Below are positions 53,101-62,199 of a stretch of DNA of 64,000 nucleotides, in pieces; within the stretch, counting starts at the first letter, position 1; the number at the start of each line of letters is the position of its first letter. The position numbers and the translations under genes are program-made. The stretch is from an uncultured Alphaproteobacteria bacterium (GTDB taxonomy: Bacteria > Pseudomonadota > Alphaproteobacteria > Caulobacterales > Parvularculaceae): positions 1 through 64,000 of the forward strand of contig CALAZI010000197.1 of assembly GCA_937895955.1 (NCBI GenBank). Reading direction: 5' to 3'. Under the pieces are notes generated by a model. That model was not told the origin of the DNA, did not search any database, and saw only the letters and a program-made list of their open reading frames with translations.

Positions 53101-55299
53101 ATTTTAGGCGATGGGTCAGTCCCGGGCGCGTTGTGGTTAGTCATAGTTGATCTCGTCTTGTCTCATTCATCCCTGAATGAAACGATGCTGCAAGATCTTC
53201 TCGCGTCGCCAGAAAGCCTGACGCTTGACGCTGGCCGCGCCAATCTGGACGCCGTAGATCGTATGGGCGGGGGCTTTCTGGGACGCACATGGCGGGCGGT
53301 ATCAGCGGCCGACCGAGAAGTTATGGACGATTTAACGAGCCGCTTGTCTCGAAACGTCGCGCTGCACGACGTCTTCCCGCAACTTGTCTTCAATTTGTCC
53401 AAGGAGGAGTTGGGTGCGCTGCGCGAGCAGTTAGAGGCGGCGGCAACCCGGCTTGGGCCCTGGACCAAAGATAAGGTTGATTGGGCATCGCCGGAATTCA
53501 TGGCGTCTCACGCACTCCGACTTGCCTCGCGCGACAACTATGAGCGTGTCAAACAAACAGACGCTGAGGGGGAGGAACGCGAAGGATGGGCCTATCGATG
53601 GCCGCCCGGACAGAAAAAATGGTTGGAAGAGGGGGCGGCGACGTCAAATGCGGAGCACCTGGCTTTCACTCGGTCGTTAGCGGTCCGAACTGCAATGGAC
53701 GATGAAAAGAACTCTGCAAATGGCAGTTCGACAGATGCGGAAGCGATCCTGGATGAAACAGCCTCCGCTGTCCCGAAAGAAAACGAGGAAGCATCATACG
53801 ATCCAAATGATCCTTGGCTTGCGCGTGTTTCAGCGGCAGCGTTTCTTGCCCGCTTCGCTTCGCCAGAAGCGCTGGCGCGGCGCCGATCAGACATCATGTC
53901 GATTTTCGATCAGGCGCTCCTGCCTCAAGATCGGTCAAGAGCCTTGCCGCGCGGTGACGTCATGTTCGACGTTCAAGCCATGGCTATTGCAGGGCGTCTT
54001 TATCTTGCGGCCGCCTCCGGGGAAGAATCAGATACGGAAAACCTCCTGCAATCCGTGGCGGCCTTTCCGGCAAGCGCCGCACCGGCGTTCCTGCGACATC
54101 GCAGCGCTGTCGACAGAATCGACGAAAAGCTCTTGATCTCGCTATCCCGCGTAGCGCTACTCGCTTGCATGATCCCACGGCGAGCGCATTTTGACGAGGA
54201 CGAAGCAGTTTACGCCCAACGCCGCGTTGACCTGAGTTCGCGTATTGCCAACAGGATTGATGCTGAGCGGCGATGGCGAGAAGGCGGTGTAGAGCCGGAT
54301 TGGCCGACGCCGCCGATGCGGCGGCCGCGCCGTTCGAAACGGACCCTCATGATCGGCGGAGAAAGCAACGTCGAAAGACGCGCACCACGCGAGCCGGAAT
54401 GGCCAGACTATTATTACGATGAGGGAACTGGGACGGCCTGGCTACGAATTCTCGAACATCAAGGCTCCCACGGCGTATCTACCTCGCAGGCGTTGGTACG
54501 CGCCAATCGCAATTGGCTTTTGGAGACGAACGGGCCGGGGAAGGACGGTGACGACGACGGCGATATTGAGCGCGTATGGACGCGCGGTCTGATGGATTAT
54601 GCCGCCACACATGCTCGGTGCTGGCCGAAAGGACAGCGCCAGGAGCTTATCGTCGACGTAATCAAAGCCTTTTCCGATGAAGCTTTCATCGACGCCGCAG
54701 CGGCGTTCATTGTGCAAAGCGATCTTCGCCTAATTGAAGGCGATGCGAAGGATCGGGCCTATTTGTTATCCATTCGACAAATGTTCTGGCCGCGCCTCAA
54801 GCAGACAAAGCATTGGCGCCGCCATTTGTGGTCGTCGAGAGACGGAATGGAGATTCACCTGAAGGAGCTCATCAGCGCATTCTACATGCGTTTGAGCTAT
54901 GGCTTTGGGGATGGTCAGTCCTACACAAAGGGGATATCGGGATCGGAGTTAACGCCGTTTTTGCCGCTGCTGTCGGAAATTGCCAGCGAGGCGCCCAGCT
55001 GCCCGACGATCGCCTATTTTCTTCTCGATTTGCTTGAAAAAATTGACCCGCGGAACGCGGAACCATTTCTTGTGGGCCCTGCGGCGCGCTGGGCGGCGAG
55101 CGCAACGGGACGTTTCTGGGGAGAGCTTGGCGTCGGCGCGCGGGTATGTGCGATTGCCCAAAAGGCGGAGACTTTTTCGTCTGAGCGAATATGGTCTTCA
55201 ATCTCGGACGCAATCGTAGAAAGCGGTGTACCCGCAGGGGAAGAACTGAGAAGGCGCATTGTGAGCGCTGATACAGGTATCCGGAGAGGCGGACACTGA
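50146..55299 (+). CDS. Giant nuclease-STAND NTPase (Avs-like), 1717 residues
   Basis: Domain order: an N-terminal PD-(D/E)XK-like nuclease (GGQFEAKVAAHY at 19-30, then Glu52, Asp63/Asp64 and Glu80-x-Gln82-x-Lys84 in LEVQVKRS). A linker and P-loop NTPase follow, with Walker A GPSGAGKS at 317-324, Walker B YLCIDGLDR at 380-388 and a strand TVLFTAQP at 412. Then comes the STAND-type segment ARNPLKLRLL (477-486) with FRHDLFTDWAVA (571-582). About 1100 mostly helical, repeat-like residues follow, without a recognisable named domain. This is the layout of Avs antiphage STANDs, with nuclease as effector and the C-terminus as sensor. No good ribosome-binding site precedes ATG 50146. It is coupled to the next giant gene by a CTGA overlap. 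Confidence 0.82.
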   Translation: MSAKLNVEDPSPRATGPAGGQFEAKVAAHYALALLATTEPLGLPGTIADRIEFQRGGQGHPLDDVIVKGVTPQGERRCLEVQVKRSIAFTQKDANFASIVDGIVRARKIEPNRRFAVAIERTTGAIESGVQEALELSQQTIDAASFLRLLETPGRGNKDMRAFVAAFKTHLAAQGVTGDNVLHDALRSFSVLTFDYARPNSIAEHHDRMRARQLASEKIGGDPYDALFGLVLRADAIGGELNRNELVRKLNDLGVNIGYAPALAGARRHIQELSRRALDDIGLTVSGHRLVREKPRRELEALLLAAEAHGGVVEISGPSGAGKSGLLRIAIEAREAVSRIMVLAPDRTPAGGWPAMRAQFGIEATAEELLSDLACDGGGYLCIDGLDRFRDSAQRKTVIDMLRAALHCPGVTVLFTAQPGWEEEGALWIGEELFTQMSTRGRMRVEGLYDEEAEALAKAAPQLASLLRPDHPAKALARNPLKLRLLVSARLDTAEAVSEAALAKDWLAAGAGIGERTKGEIHSRKRVLHAVSNGLIDNAGLVDVSGQDAQAVAELIADEVLVEIHSDRVRFRHDLFTDWAVACVLVDDPDAINRLALDAPPPFWMARGFELACRMVAESDDYEAWRGLLELLETKGVAPGWAGFALLALVRSERADTLLVRFGALLLEDHGRRAARLIRRFVASHTQSATPLFKEVLPEGIAAPEGMTIPSGPEWMRMIVWCLQRFDHLGAKALSAAVDLFRNWLALAAFGEKTVTPVLLDRYADILIADMEHRDRPLPRYGDPLPDIKYAVSGDALETARLHLALWAASSPQAAARYLNAVKESKRPEEAMSQILEFPGKLPGAAPEEFAGAILGALDDADEEDEHYSRRPGRRRSYALSRIDRPFVLGRCGIGVFTEILQAAPGAGVTFVRTLTEHACSSELGDPDFSVQLLEKTRRINSLFSYGWSRGRGPSAMLTKALSALEHWAHRRLDDGETLEAVISDILGDGSVPGALWLVIVDLVLSHSSLNETMLQDLLASPESLTLDAGRANLDAVDRMGGGFLGRTWRAVSAADREVMDDLTSRLSRNVALHDVFPQLVFNLSKEELGALREQLEAAATRLGPWTKDKVDWASPEFMASHALRLASRDNYERVKQTDAEGEEREGWAYRWPPGQKKWLEEGAATSNAEHLAFTRSLAVRTAMDDEKNSANGSSTDAEAILDETASAVPKENEEASYDPNDPWLARVSAAAFLARFASPEALARRRSDIMSIFDQALLPQDRSRALPRGDVMFDVQAMAIAGRLYLAAASGEESDTENLLQSVAAFPASAAPAFLRHRSAVDRIDEKLLISLSRVALLACMIPRRAHFDEDEAVYAQRRVDLSSRIANRIDAERRWREGGVEPDWPTPPMRRPRRSKRTLMIGGESNVERRAPREPEWPDYYYDEGTGTAWLRILEHQGSHGVSTSQALVRANRNWLLETNGPGKDGDDDGDIERVWTRGLMDYAATHARCWPKGQRQELIVDVIKAFSDEAFIDAAAAFIVQSDLRLIEGDAKDRAYLLSIRQMFWPRLKQTKHWRRHLWSSRDGMEIHLKELISAFYMRLSYGFGDGQSYTKGISGSELTPFLPLLSEIASEAPSCPTIAYFLLDLLEKIDPRNAEPFLVGPAARWAASATGRFWGELGVGARVCAIAQKAETFSSERIWSSISDAIVESGVPAGEELRRRIVSADTGIRRGGH

Positions 55300-58200
55300 C
55301 AAATTCAATCCCCCCCGGCGGTCAGGCCGCCCTTACCGGATTTCTCTTCCAGATTACGCGAACCCTCTCCCAAGCGCTGGAACATAGCGTCGCCATCCGG
55401 GCTGGAAATATGACGGACGGGAACGCCACGCTAATTCTGGAGCCGCCAAGCGGCGGCGATGCGCGGTTTGAAACGGCGCAAACCGCTTATGTCGAACAAC
55501 ACAAATCTCGCTCCACGCAAATCCGATGGAACGCAACCGAAATCATTAGTCAGGTTCTGCCCGACCTCTGGGCCGCCGAGAACGACCTTCGGCACAAATC
55601 AGGTGTGCGCTATGCATTCGTGACCGACGGCCGCGGCCCGACAGACCCTTTCCTTGATTTTCTAAAGGCGTGTGGAGCGGTCAGCCAACCAGATGACCTC
55701 TCCGATGAGCCGGACGCTATGGTGCAAGCGTTTAGCACGCAGCTCAGCCATCGCGCCCTTTTTGATCGCATCGCGACAAGGCTCGGCGTAGGACCAGAAC
55801 AACGTCAGCGCCTTCACTTTGTCTTGCGGAACCTGGAGATTGTCGCCCGCGCCAGCCGCGTGCGCGCCGAGGCGACGATTGACGGCTTTCTCCGCGATCT
55901 GATCGAAGACGTCAGTGAGATTGCGAGCAAGCGCTACGAACTCATCGGAAGGCTCTTTCGGCTCGGTTCGGAAGGCGGCGTCATCTCCACAGTGGCCCTG
56001 CTTGAAGAGTGCCGCCTGCCTATCGAACGAATGTCAGTCGGTGTCGCGGCGCAAGCGCGGTGTTCCGAAAAACTGACGAAGACCCTCAGTCGGATGGGGT
56101 ATGACCGTAGCGCCGATGTCCGAAAGGCGCCGCCGCCGCTTCCCGAAACCGGCGTCATCCTCCTGAAAGGCGAGAGCGGCGCAGGGAAATCCTGGCTAGT
56201 TGCACGGTGGGCGGATGAATTGCGTAATCGCGGCTTGTCCGCTGTTGTCCTGCGCAACCTCGCTAGCACGGACGAGATCTCCGCGGCACTCAACCAGGTG
56301 ATCTGGATACCCGCAAGGTTTGAACGTCCTGCCGACATTCACACAATCGCCGCGCGAATTCGGGATGCTTACTCCCCTGAAGTCGCATACTGGCTCACGA
56401 TTTTTCTGGACGATCCGGAAGCCGCCTGTCTCGAACCACTCGCGCGTCTGGAACTCGCTTCAACCGGAATAAGGATTGTCATCGCCTCCACACGTATTGA
56501 TGAAGAACGGATCCGCCGGTCTTTCGGGTCAGTTTCGGCGATCCAGACCCCGCTCTTCACTTTGGATGAAGTGAAATCCCTCCTTGTGACGTCCGGCCCC
56601 TTAAGCGAAACCGGGTGGCGCGCTCTGCCTTCGGACATGATGCGTTTGATGCGGCGGCCCATGACCGCCTTTCTCTATCGCGAGACCGCCCGGCGCCAGA
56701 CTTTCGAGCCGCGCACCGAATATGACCTCATGGAAGCCTATTGGCGATCCTTGCTTAACCGACCGGCACTTCACCCTGGCGATCCGCACTATCTGGACGG
56801 CCTCATTCTCGCCTTGCCGGGCGATCCGAAGCTTTATCCCTGGCCCTTCACGCTCGTACATCAACGCATCCCGGAAGACGCCGTTCGCACACGACTCACG
56901 ACAGCCGGCGTACTGCAGGCAGGCTCAAGCGGATGGTTCATGGAGCATGACCGTGTGCTCAACTGGGCTGTGGCGCAAGCACTGTTCAAGACCGAACATG
57001 GCGGTCCGGCGCCGATCGAAACGGTGGCGGAGCGATTTGCCAAGCTGCGCAACCATGACGCCGCTTCCGGAACTGTGAGCTGGCGTCTCGGCTACCTCCT
57101 CATGGATCTCTTCGCCATCGCCCTTAAAACATGTTCGCATGCAGACGCGCTGGCTTTATTGCGCATCATGGCCGAGGATCGTCGCCAGCATGACGTAGAT
57201 ACGTCATTCTACACCTCCCTCCTGCCGACTCTTGGCGCAGCGGCGCTGCCATTTTATGAGACCGTTCTTGAGGAGAGGACAGAAAGGGAGCGGCCCCTCC
57301 CCTTTGAACTGGCCGAAGGTCTCATCGCTATCAGCCAATCCGAACCGGAGGCCGTCACTCAATTGTGCGGCCGCCTCTTGTCTTCCGAAAAGGACGATGC
57401 GGTTCTGACCGCACTCCGGGTCGGCGTGAAATTTCCCCTCACGGAGCATCTGGGGCTGGTCTGGCGGCGCCATGCCGAGATCGCCAGCGACCGCGCCAGC
57501 GGCGCAGGAAGATTTCATGATCTGGAGACAAGCGGCAAAGCCTTTGACCGCGCCGTCGCGCCACGCCCGGATTTTCTCGCCACCCTACTCGGGACGACTC
57601 TATCCGATGATGAGCTCGTCGCGGCTCTGTGGCGGCTGGTCAATATTCCTCATCATCAAGGCGAGCCCATATGGTCCAAGCATAAAGCGACGGTGTTTGC
57701 ACGTCTGCCGCATGAAGGCCGTCTTCTCGCGGTCTTGGCGGACGTCTTTGATGACGCGCTATCGCTCGATCGCGCCGCCGCCCTGCTCGAACAAAGCCGC
57801 GACGATTGGGCCCATCCTTATCACTTGGGCGCACAAGCTCGCCGCAATCCGGAAGCCGCCTTTGATCTGTTAGGCCGCCTCGGCCTCAGACAGGTCGAAC
57901 CGGCATCGAACTGGTGGCTCGATGATCTTCTCGACGCGACGGGAGATGAAGGCCAAGCCCGACTCGTAAAGCTCGCCGAAAAGGAGGAAAACGGCAGCTG
58001 GAATCTCAACAGATGTTTTCAGCACGCGCCGCATCTGGCGAACGAGGCGACACTGAGCTTTATAGCACGTGACACGCTGGCACGCCTCAATGCGCTTCGC
58101 GCCGATCGCTCCCGCAATTCGCGCCCGATGATGGATGCGCTCAACCTGTTCGCAGGCGCCGATCCGGACGCGCTGCAACACGCGCTCACGAATATCGATG

Positions 58201-59828
58201 CGGACTGTCTATTCGACCATCTCGCTTATTTCCTGAGCGGCGAAGACGAGACGGCTTGGCCCCATTTTCGCCATGACGTCGACAACGCCGTGCTCACAGC
58301 ATTCGCAGCCGGGCCGGACATCTTCGCCGGCTTCGTCGCCTCCTTGCTCGATGTCGCCGAACCGCGCAATTCATGGGATATGTTGCAAGCCGCATCCCTT
58401 GTGAAGGATGACCGTCTTGGCGAGGCCGTCGTCAGAATAGCGGATCAATGGAGCAATGAAAGCGGGCCCCTTGGTATCGTCGCTATCCCGCTTGTCGCGC
58501 AAGGGCGCTTTCGAGAACTCTTCTCTTTGCTGATGAACGCCGACCAAGTGTCCTGGATCGCTGAGGGCGTCATCCTGCCCGACCATTTGGCGGACTGTGC
58601 GGATCAGATTGACGAGAGGGAGCGCCAGCAGGTTTTAGACGAATTGGATCATGCCAGCGACGATGAACGTCGCAGGCGCATGATCGGCCTGATTGATCTC
58701 CTCAGGATCAAGGAAGGGGAAGGCCGACTCCGCGCCATTATGAGCGATGAGCTGACGGACGATTCGATGCGCCTCGCCGCAGCCAAAAGTCTCCTTGCTC
58801 TCGGCAGCGATCAATCCGGCCTCGGGACACTGGCCGGCTCCGTCCTGAAATCTACCGAAAAGAACAAACCTCTTTTCGAAGCGGCGGCAGATCTATGCCT
58901 CAGATTGGACGATCGAGAGGCGAAGGACGTCGTCAGACAATATTTCAGGACCAAGACTGAAGGTTCATTCAGCAGCACAGAAAGCCAGCTCCTCGGTTGG
59001 CTGATCAATGACGTCGATTTGAATACGCTTGAAGATATTCTCGCGGAAAACTCGACGCGCTTCGTCCAGGAGGAACTGCAGAGCGTCACTCGCAACGCCA
59101 AAGCCAAGCAGGGAGATGAGAGCGTCGCCGCGGAACTTGAAGACCTAGCGCTATCGCCGGCGCGAGGTTTTTTCGGTCGCGATAAACCTGCTTACGCTTT
59201 ACGCTCTCTCGCCCAGCTTAAACCGGACACCGCCTTCGACATCGCTGCGAACCGGTATTTTTTTCAGCCTACGGCGGATAACGCGGAGCGTTTGTGGTCG
59301 CTGAACCCGGAACGGGCGCTAGATCTTCTATTTGACCAGACTGAAATCGAGACGAAGCCAAGCATCGTTCGCATGATCGGACGAAAACTGAACCTCAATT
59401 CTCCGAACCAGGACGGGCTGATAGAAAAAGTCTGCAAGAGATGCCTCGACAATGATCCGGAAACAACACGCCTCGCCGTCGCCATTCTCGCCTGGCTTGA
59501 AGGTGAGCAGATTGAGAGAACGATCAAAATTCTGACGAAAAATGCCGACCGCAAGACGGCGCATGACGCCCAACAAGCGCTCCGGGAGTTTCGCCGCCGC
59601 TCAGCGGGCCGGCGAAGCCGTGAGGCGCTGGAACGCTCCGACCGGCCGCTCGTATTTCTGCACCTCAATCGAATCATCGATGGTGGAGACTGGAAGCTCG
59701 CCGAGCTTGGTGAAAAAACGACTCTCGGGCTGCCGGATTCCCCAATCTTCGGATCACTCCATGCTGAAGGCTATGTCCGTCGCCTCCTCCGAAAAGCGCG
59801 CGAGGCGGAGCGAAGGAAGAAGGACTAA
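55296..59828 (+). CDS. Second giant nuclease-STAND NTPase, CTG start, 1510 residues
   Basis: The first ATG is 55410, but the open frame continues upstream with coherent sequence (GGQAALTGFLFQITRTLSQA). A CTG at 55296 has GGAGAGG 6 bases upstream and overlaps the previous stop as CTGA. With that start: helix GGQ...FQ at 8-19, Glu49, Asp55 and Glu67-Gln68-x-Lys70 (VEQHKSR), a PD-(D/E)XK-like nuclease. Walker A GESGAGKS lies at 292-299, Walker B YWLTIFLDD at 365-373, sensor strand IVIASTR near 395, MRRPMTAFLY near 455 and MEHDRVLNWAVA at 549-560. About 950 helical residues follow. The same motifs in the same order as the first giant protein point to a common ancestor. If translation started at 55410, the first nuclease helix would be lost. 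Confidence 0.8.
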   Translation: MTNSIPPGGQAALTGFLFQITRTLSQALEHSVAIRAGNMTDGNATLILEPPSGGDARFETAQTAYVEQHKSRSTQIRWNATEIISQVLPDLWAAENDLRHKSGVRYAFVTDGRGPTDPFLDFLKACGAVSQPDDLSDEPDAMVQAFSTQLSHRALFDRIATRLGVGPEQRQRLHFVLRNLEIVARASRVRAEATIDGFLRDLIEDVSEIASKRYELIGRLFRLGSEGGVISTVALLEECRLPIERMSVGVAAQARCSEKLTKTLSRMGYDRSADVRKAPPPLPETGVILLKGESGAGKSWLVARWADELRNRGLSAVVLRNLASTDEISAALNQVIWIPARFERPADIHTIAARIRDAYSPEVAYWLTIFLDDPEAACLEPLARLELASTGIRIVIASTRIDEERIRRSFGSVSAIQTPLFTLDEVKSLLVTSGPLSETGWRALPSDMMRLMRRPMTAFLYRETARRQTFEPRTEYDLMEAYWRSLLNRPALHPGDPHYLDGLILALPGDPKLYPWPFTLVHQRIPEDAVRTRLTTAGVLQAGSSGWFMEHDRVLNWAVAQALFKTEHGGPAPIETVAERFAKLRNHDAASGTVSWRLGYLLMDLFAIALKTCSHADALALLRIMAEDRRQHDVDTSFYTSLLPTLGAAALPFYETVLEERTERERPLPFELAEGLIAISQSEPEAVTQLCGRLLSSEKDDAVLTALRVGVKFPLTEHLGLVWRRHAEIASDRASGAGRFHDLETSGKAFDRAVAPRPDFLATLLGTTLSDDELVAALWRLVNIPHHQGEPIWSKHKATVFARLPHEGRLLAVLADVFDDALSLDRAAALLEQSRDDWAHPYHLGAQARRNPEAAFDLLGRLGLRQVEPASNWWLDDLLDATGDEGQARLVKLAEKEENGSWNLNRCFQHAPHLANEATLSFIARDTLARLNALRADRSRNSRPMMDALNLFAGADPDALQHALTNIDADCLFDHLAYFLSGEDETAWPHFRHDVDNAVLTAFAAGPDIFAGFVASLLDVAEPRNSWDMLQAASLVKDDRLGEAVVRIADQWSNESGPLGIVAIPLVAQGRFRELFSLLMNADQVSWIAEGVILPDHLADCADQIDERERQQVLDELDHASDDERRRRMIGLIDLLRIKEGEGRLRAIMSDELTDDSMRLAAAKSLLALGSDQSGLGTLAGSVLKSTEKNKPLFEAAADLCLRLDDREAKDVVRQYFRTKTEGSFSSTESQLLGWLINDVDLNTLEDILAENSTRFVQEELQSVTRNAKAKQGDESVAAELEDLALSPARGFFGRDKPAYALRSLAQLKPDTAFDIAANRYFFQPTADNAERLWSLNPERALDLLFDQTEIETKPSIVRMIGRKLNLNSPNQDGLIEKVCKRCLDNDPETTRLAVAILAWLEGEQIERTIKILTKNADRKTAHDAQQALREFRRRSAGRRSREALERSDRPLVFLHLNRIIDGGDWKLAELGEKTTLGLPDSPIFGSLHAEGYVRRLLRKAREAERRKKD

Positions 59829-60177
59829 GGGGTCCCCGAGCGCCAAGGATCGATCCCACTTTGAGTTACATCTTTCTCTTGGGCTGCAGATCTAACGAGC
59901 CCGCTTTCGCGCCCATATTCGGAGGCCTTAAGACCGCCCGCTTTCACCGAAAGTGCGATGTTGTTGGCATTGGCGCAGGTTTGCGCAATGCCCGCTTTCG
60001 CTTAGCCTTCAACACTGATTTGTTGCTGAATTCCCTCTCTTTTCGTCGTCTTTGCCGCATCGCGCTCCGCCCCAATTCACCCCAAATAACCCCAAATTTC
60101 CTCCAGTGACTTTCGGCGCTCCGTGAGCCGATCATCGACTTTGGAACGAGCGATCATTCGCGAGGCTGAAGTCGATC
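59829..60177. other. Intergenic region before virD4 with three direct repeats
   Basis: GCCCGCTTTCGC lies at 59899-59910 and 59990-60001, with GCCCGCTTTCAC at 59936-59947. Near 60070-60100 are three CCCCAAwT-type short repeats. An 82-codon frame at 59861 has no family features and I do not call it. The region should contain the promoter for the virD4-trb genes. Confidence 0.45.
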
Positions 60178-62199
60178 ATGACCCCGACCCGAATCCTTAT
60201 CGGACAGGCCTTCGTCGTGATGGCGATCATTGCGGCGGCGCTTCAGGCGGCGACGCAATATGTCGCCGCGGCGTTCGGCTACGATCGAGCGCTCGGTGCT
60301 CCGTGGTCGGAGTTAGGCGAGACGCCGGTCTATTATCCATGGCGCCTTTTTGAATGGTGGTACGCCTATGAGGCCTATGCGCCGGACATCTTCATGGCTG
60401 GCGGGGCGATCGCCGCCGCCGGCGGCATGCTCGGCGCTGTCGCCGCGGTCGCAGGGTCTCTGTGGCGCGCGCGGCAACAGCGCAATGTCACGACCTATGG
60501 TTCGGCGCGCTGGGCGAGGGCCCGCGATATTGCGGCGTCCGGGCTGTTCCGCCCCGAGGGCATTTTCCTCGGACGCTGGCGCAATGCCTATCTCCGCCAT
60601 GACGGTCCCGAACATGTCATGGCGTTCGCCCCGACGCGGTCGGGCAAGGGCGTCGGGCTCGTTATTCCGACGCTGCTCTCCTGGACGGGAAGCGCAGTCA
60701 TCCACGATATCAAGGGCGAGAACTGGACGCTGACCTCCGGCTGGCGGTCGCGCTTCTCGCATTGCCTCCTTTTCGATCCGACCAATCCGAAGTCGGCCCG
60801 GTACAATCCGTTATTGGAAGTCCGGAAAGGCGAGGGGGAGGTTCGCGATGTCCAGAATATCGCCGACATCCTCGTCGATCCTGAAGGCTCGCTCGAGCGC
60901 CGCTCCCACTGGGAGAAGACCGGCCACGCGCTCCTTGTCGGCGTTATTCTGCATGTCCTCTATGCCGAGGAAGAAAAGACCCTCGCGCGTGTCGCCTCGT
61001 TCCTCTCTGACCCCTCGTGGACTTTCGAAAAAACCCTCGGCCGGATGAAGGCGACCAATCACCTCGGCACGAAAGAATCGCCGATGGTCCACCCCGTGGT
61101 CGCGCAGGTCGCACGCGAGCTCCTCAACAAGTCGCAGAACGAGCGCTCGGGCGTCCTTTCAACCGCGATGAGTTTTTTCAGCCTCTATCGCGATCCGACA
61201 ATCGCTAATGTCACGAGCGCATGCGACTGGCGCATTCGCGATCTCATTGATGCCGCCCATCCCGTCTCGCTCTATCTCGTCGTCCCGCCGTCGGACATCT
61301 CGCGCACCAAGCCGCTGATCCGCCTCGTCCTCAACCAGATCGGGCGGCGCCTCACGGAAGAACTTGAAACGGCGACGACGCCCAAGCGCCACAAGCTCCT
61401 GATGATGCTCGACGAGTTCCCGGCGCTCGGGCGGCTCGATTTCTTCGAATCGGCGCTCGCCTTCATGGCCGGTTATGGCGTTCGCGCCTATCTGATCGCG
61501 CAGTCCCTGAACCAGATCGAGAAGGCCTACGGGCCGAACAATTCGATCCTCGATAATTGCCATGTGCGCGTCGCCTTCGCGGCGAATGACGAGCGCACCG
61601 CGAAACGGATTTCCGACGCGCTCGGCACGGCGACGGAACTCCGCGCACAGCGCAACTATGCCGGCCATCGTCTCGCGCCCTGGCTCGCCCATGTCATGGT
61701 CTCGCGCCAGGAAACCGCGCGCCCGCTGCTGACTCCCGGCGAGGCGATGCAGCTTCCCGCCGATGACGCGATCGTCATGATCGCCGGGTCCCCGCCGATC
61801 CGCGCGAAGAAGCTCCAATATTACAACGACCGGAATTTCCTCGCGCGCCGCCTGCCAGCGATGACGATCGGCGAAGGACAAGCCCAATATCCCGATGCGC
61901 CGCCGTCGCGTGCCGACGACTGGACGGGGATGGTCGCGCGCGTTGATCCGCTGCTCGCACTCGATGATGAAGACGAATTCGCTGCCGCCATCGCTGACGA
62001 CGAAAGCGGCTTGCAGCAGGTCCCGGCGCTCGATCCGAAACCGGCAGCGCCCGGCATCACCGCCGATCCAAACGAGGATGCGCGCGATGACGGCGGCGAC
62101 TTCGCCGCGGCGCGGAAGCTGGAACGGCTCGGGTCTGACCCGGCGAAGCGCGCCGTGCTCGATCGCCATGACGGCATGCTCGACAGGGCCATGTCATGA
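60178..62199 (+). CDS. Type IV coupling protein VirD4/TraG
   Basis: A 673-residue inner-membrane ATPase that hands the relaxase-DNA complex to the secretion channel. Two N-terminal transmembrane segments (about 7-32 and 69-95) precede the soluble domain. Walker A is APTRSGKGVG at 151-160, and Walker B with the conserved following residues is LLMMLDEFPALGRLD near 400. The C-terminal 60 residues are acidic. The stop overlaps the CopG-like gene (ATGA), starting the virD4-copG-trbB-trbC-trbD series. Confidence 0.95.
   Translation: MTPTRILIGQAFVVMAIIAAALQAATQYVAAAFGYDRALGAPWSELGETPVYYPWRLFEWWYAYEAYAPDIFMAGGAIAAAGGMLGAVAAVAGSLWRARQQRNVTTYGSARWARARDIAASGLFRPEGIFLGRWRNAYLRHDGPEHVMAFAPTRSGKGVGLVIPTLLSWTGSAVIHDIKGENWTLTSGWRSRFSHCLLFDPTNPKSARYNPLLEVRKGEGEVRDVQNIADILVDPEGSLERRSHWEKTGHALLVGVILHVLYAEEEKTLARVASFLSDPSWTFEKTLGRMKATNHLGTKESPMVHPVVAQVARELLNKSQNERSGVLSTAMSFFSLYRDPTIANVTSACDWRIRDLIDAAHPVSLYLVVPPSDISRTKPLIRLVLNQIGRRLTEELETATTPKRHKLLMMLDEFPALGRLDFFESALAFMAGYGVRAYLIAQSLNQIEKAYGPNNSILDNCHVRVAFAANDERTAKRISDALGTATELRAQRNYAGHRLAPWLAHVMVSRQETARPLLTPGEAMQLPADDAIVMIAGSPPIRAKKLQYYNDRNFLARRLPAMTIGEGQAQYPDAPPSRADDWTGMVARVDPLLALDDEDEFAAAIADDESGLQQVPALDPKPAAPGITADPNEDARDDGGDFAAARKLERLGSDPAKRAVLDRHDGMLDRAMS

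Noticed and set aside
59861..60109. 82-codon frame before virD4
   Set aside because: It crosses the GCCCGCTTTC repeats, has no recognisable domain and no ribosome-binding site.
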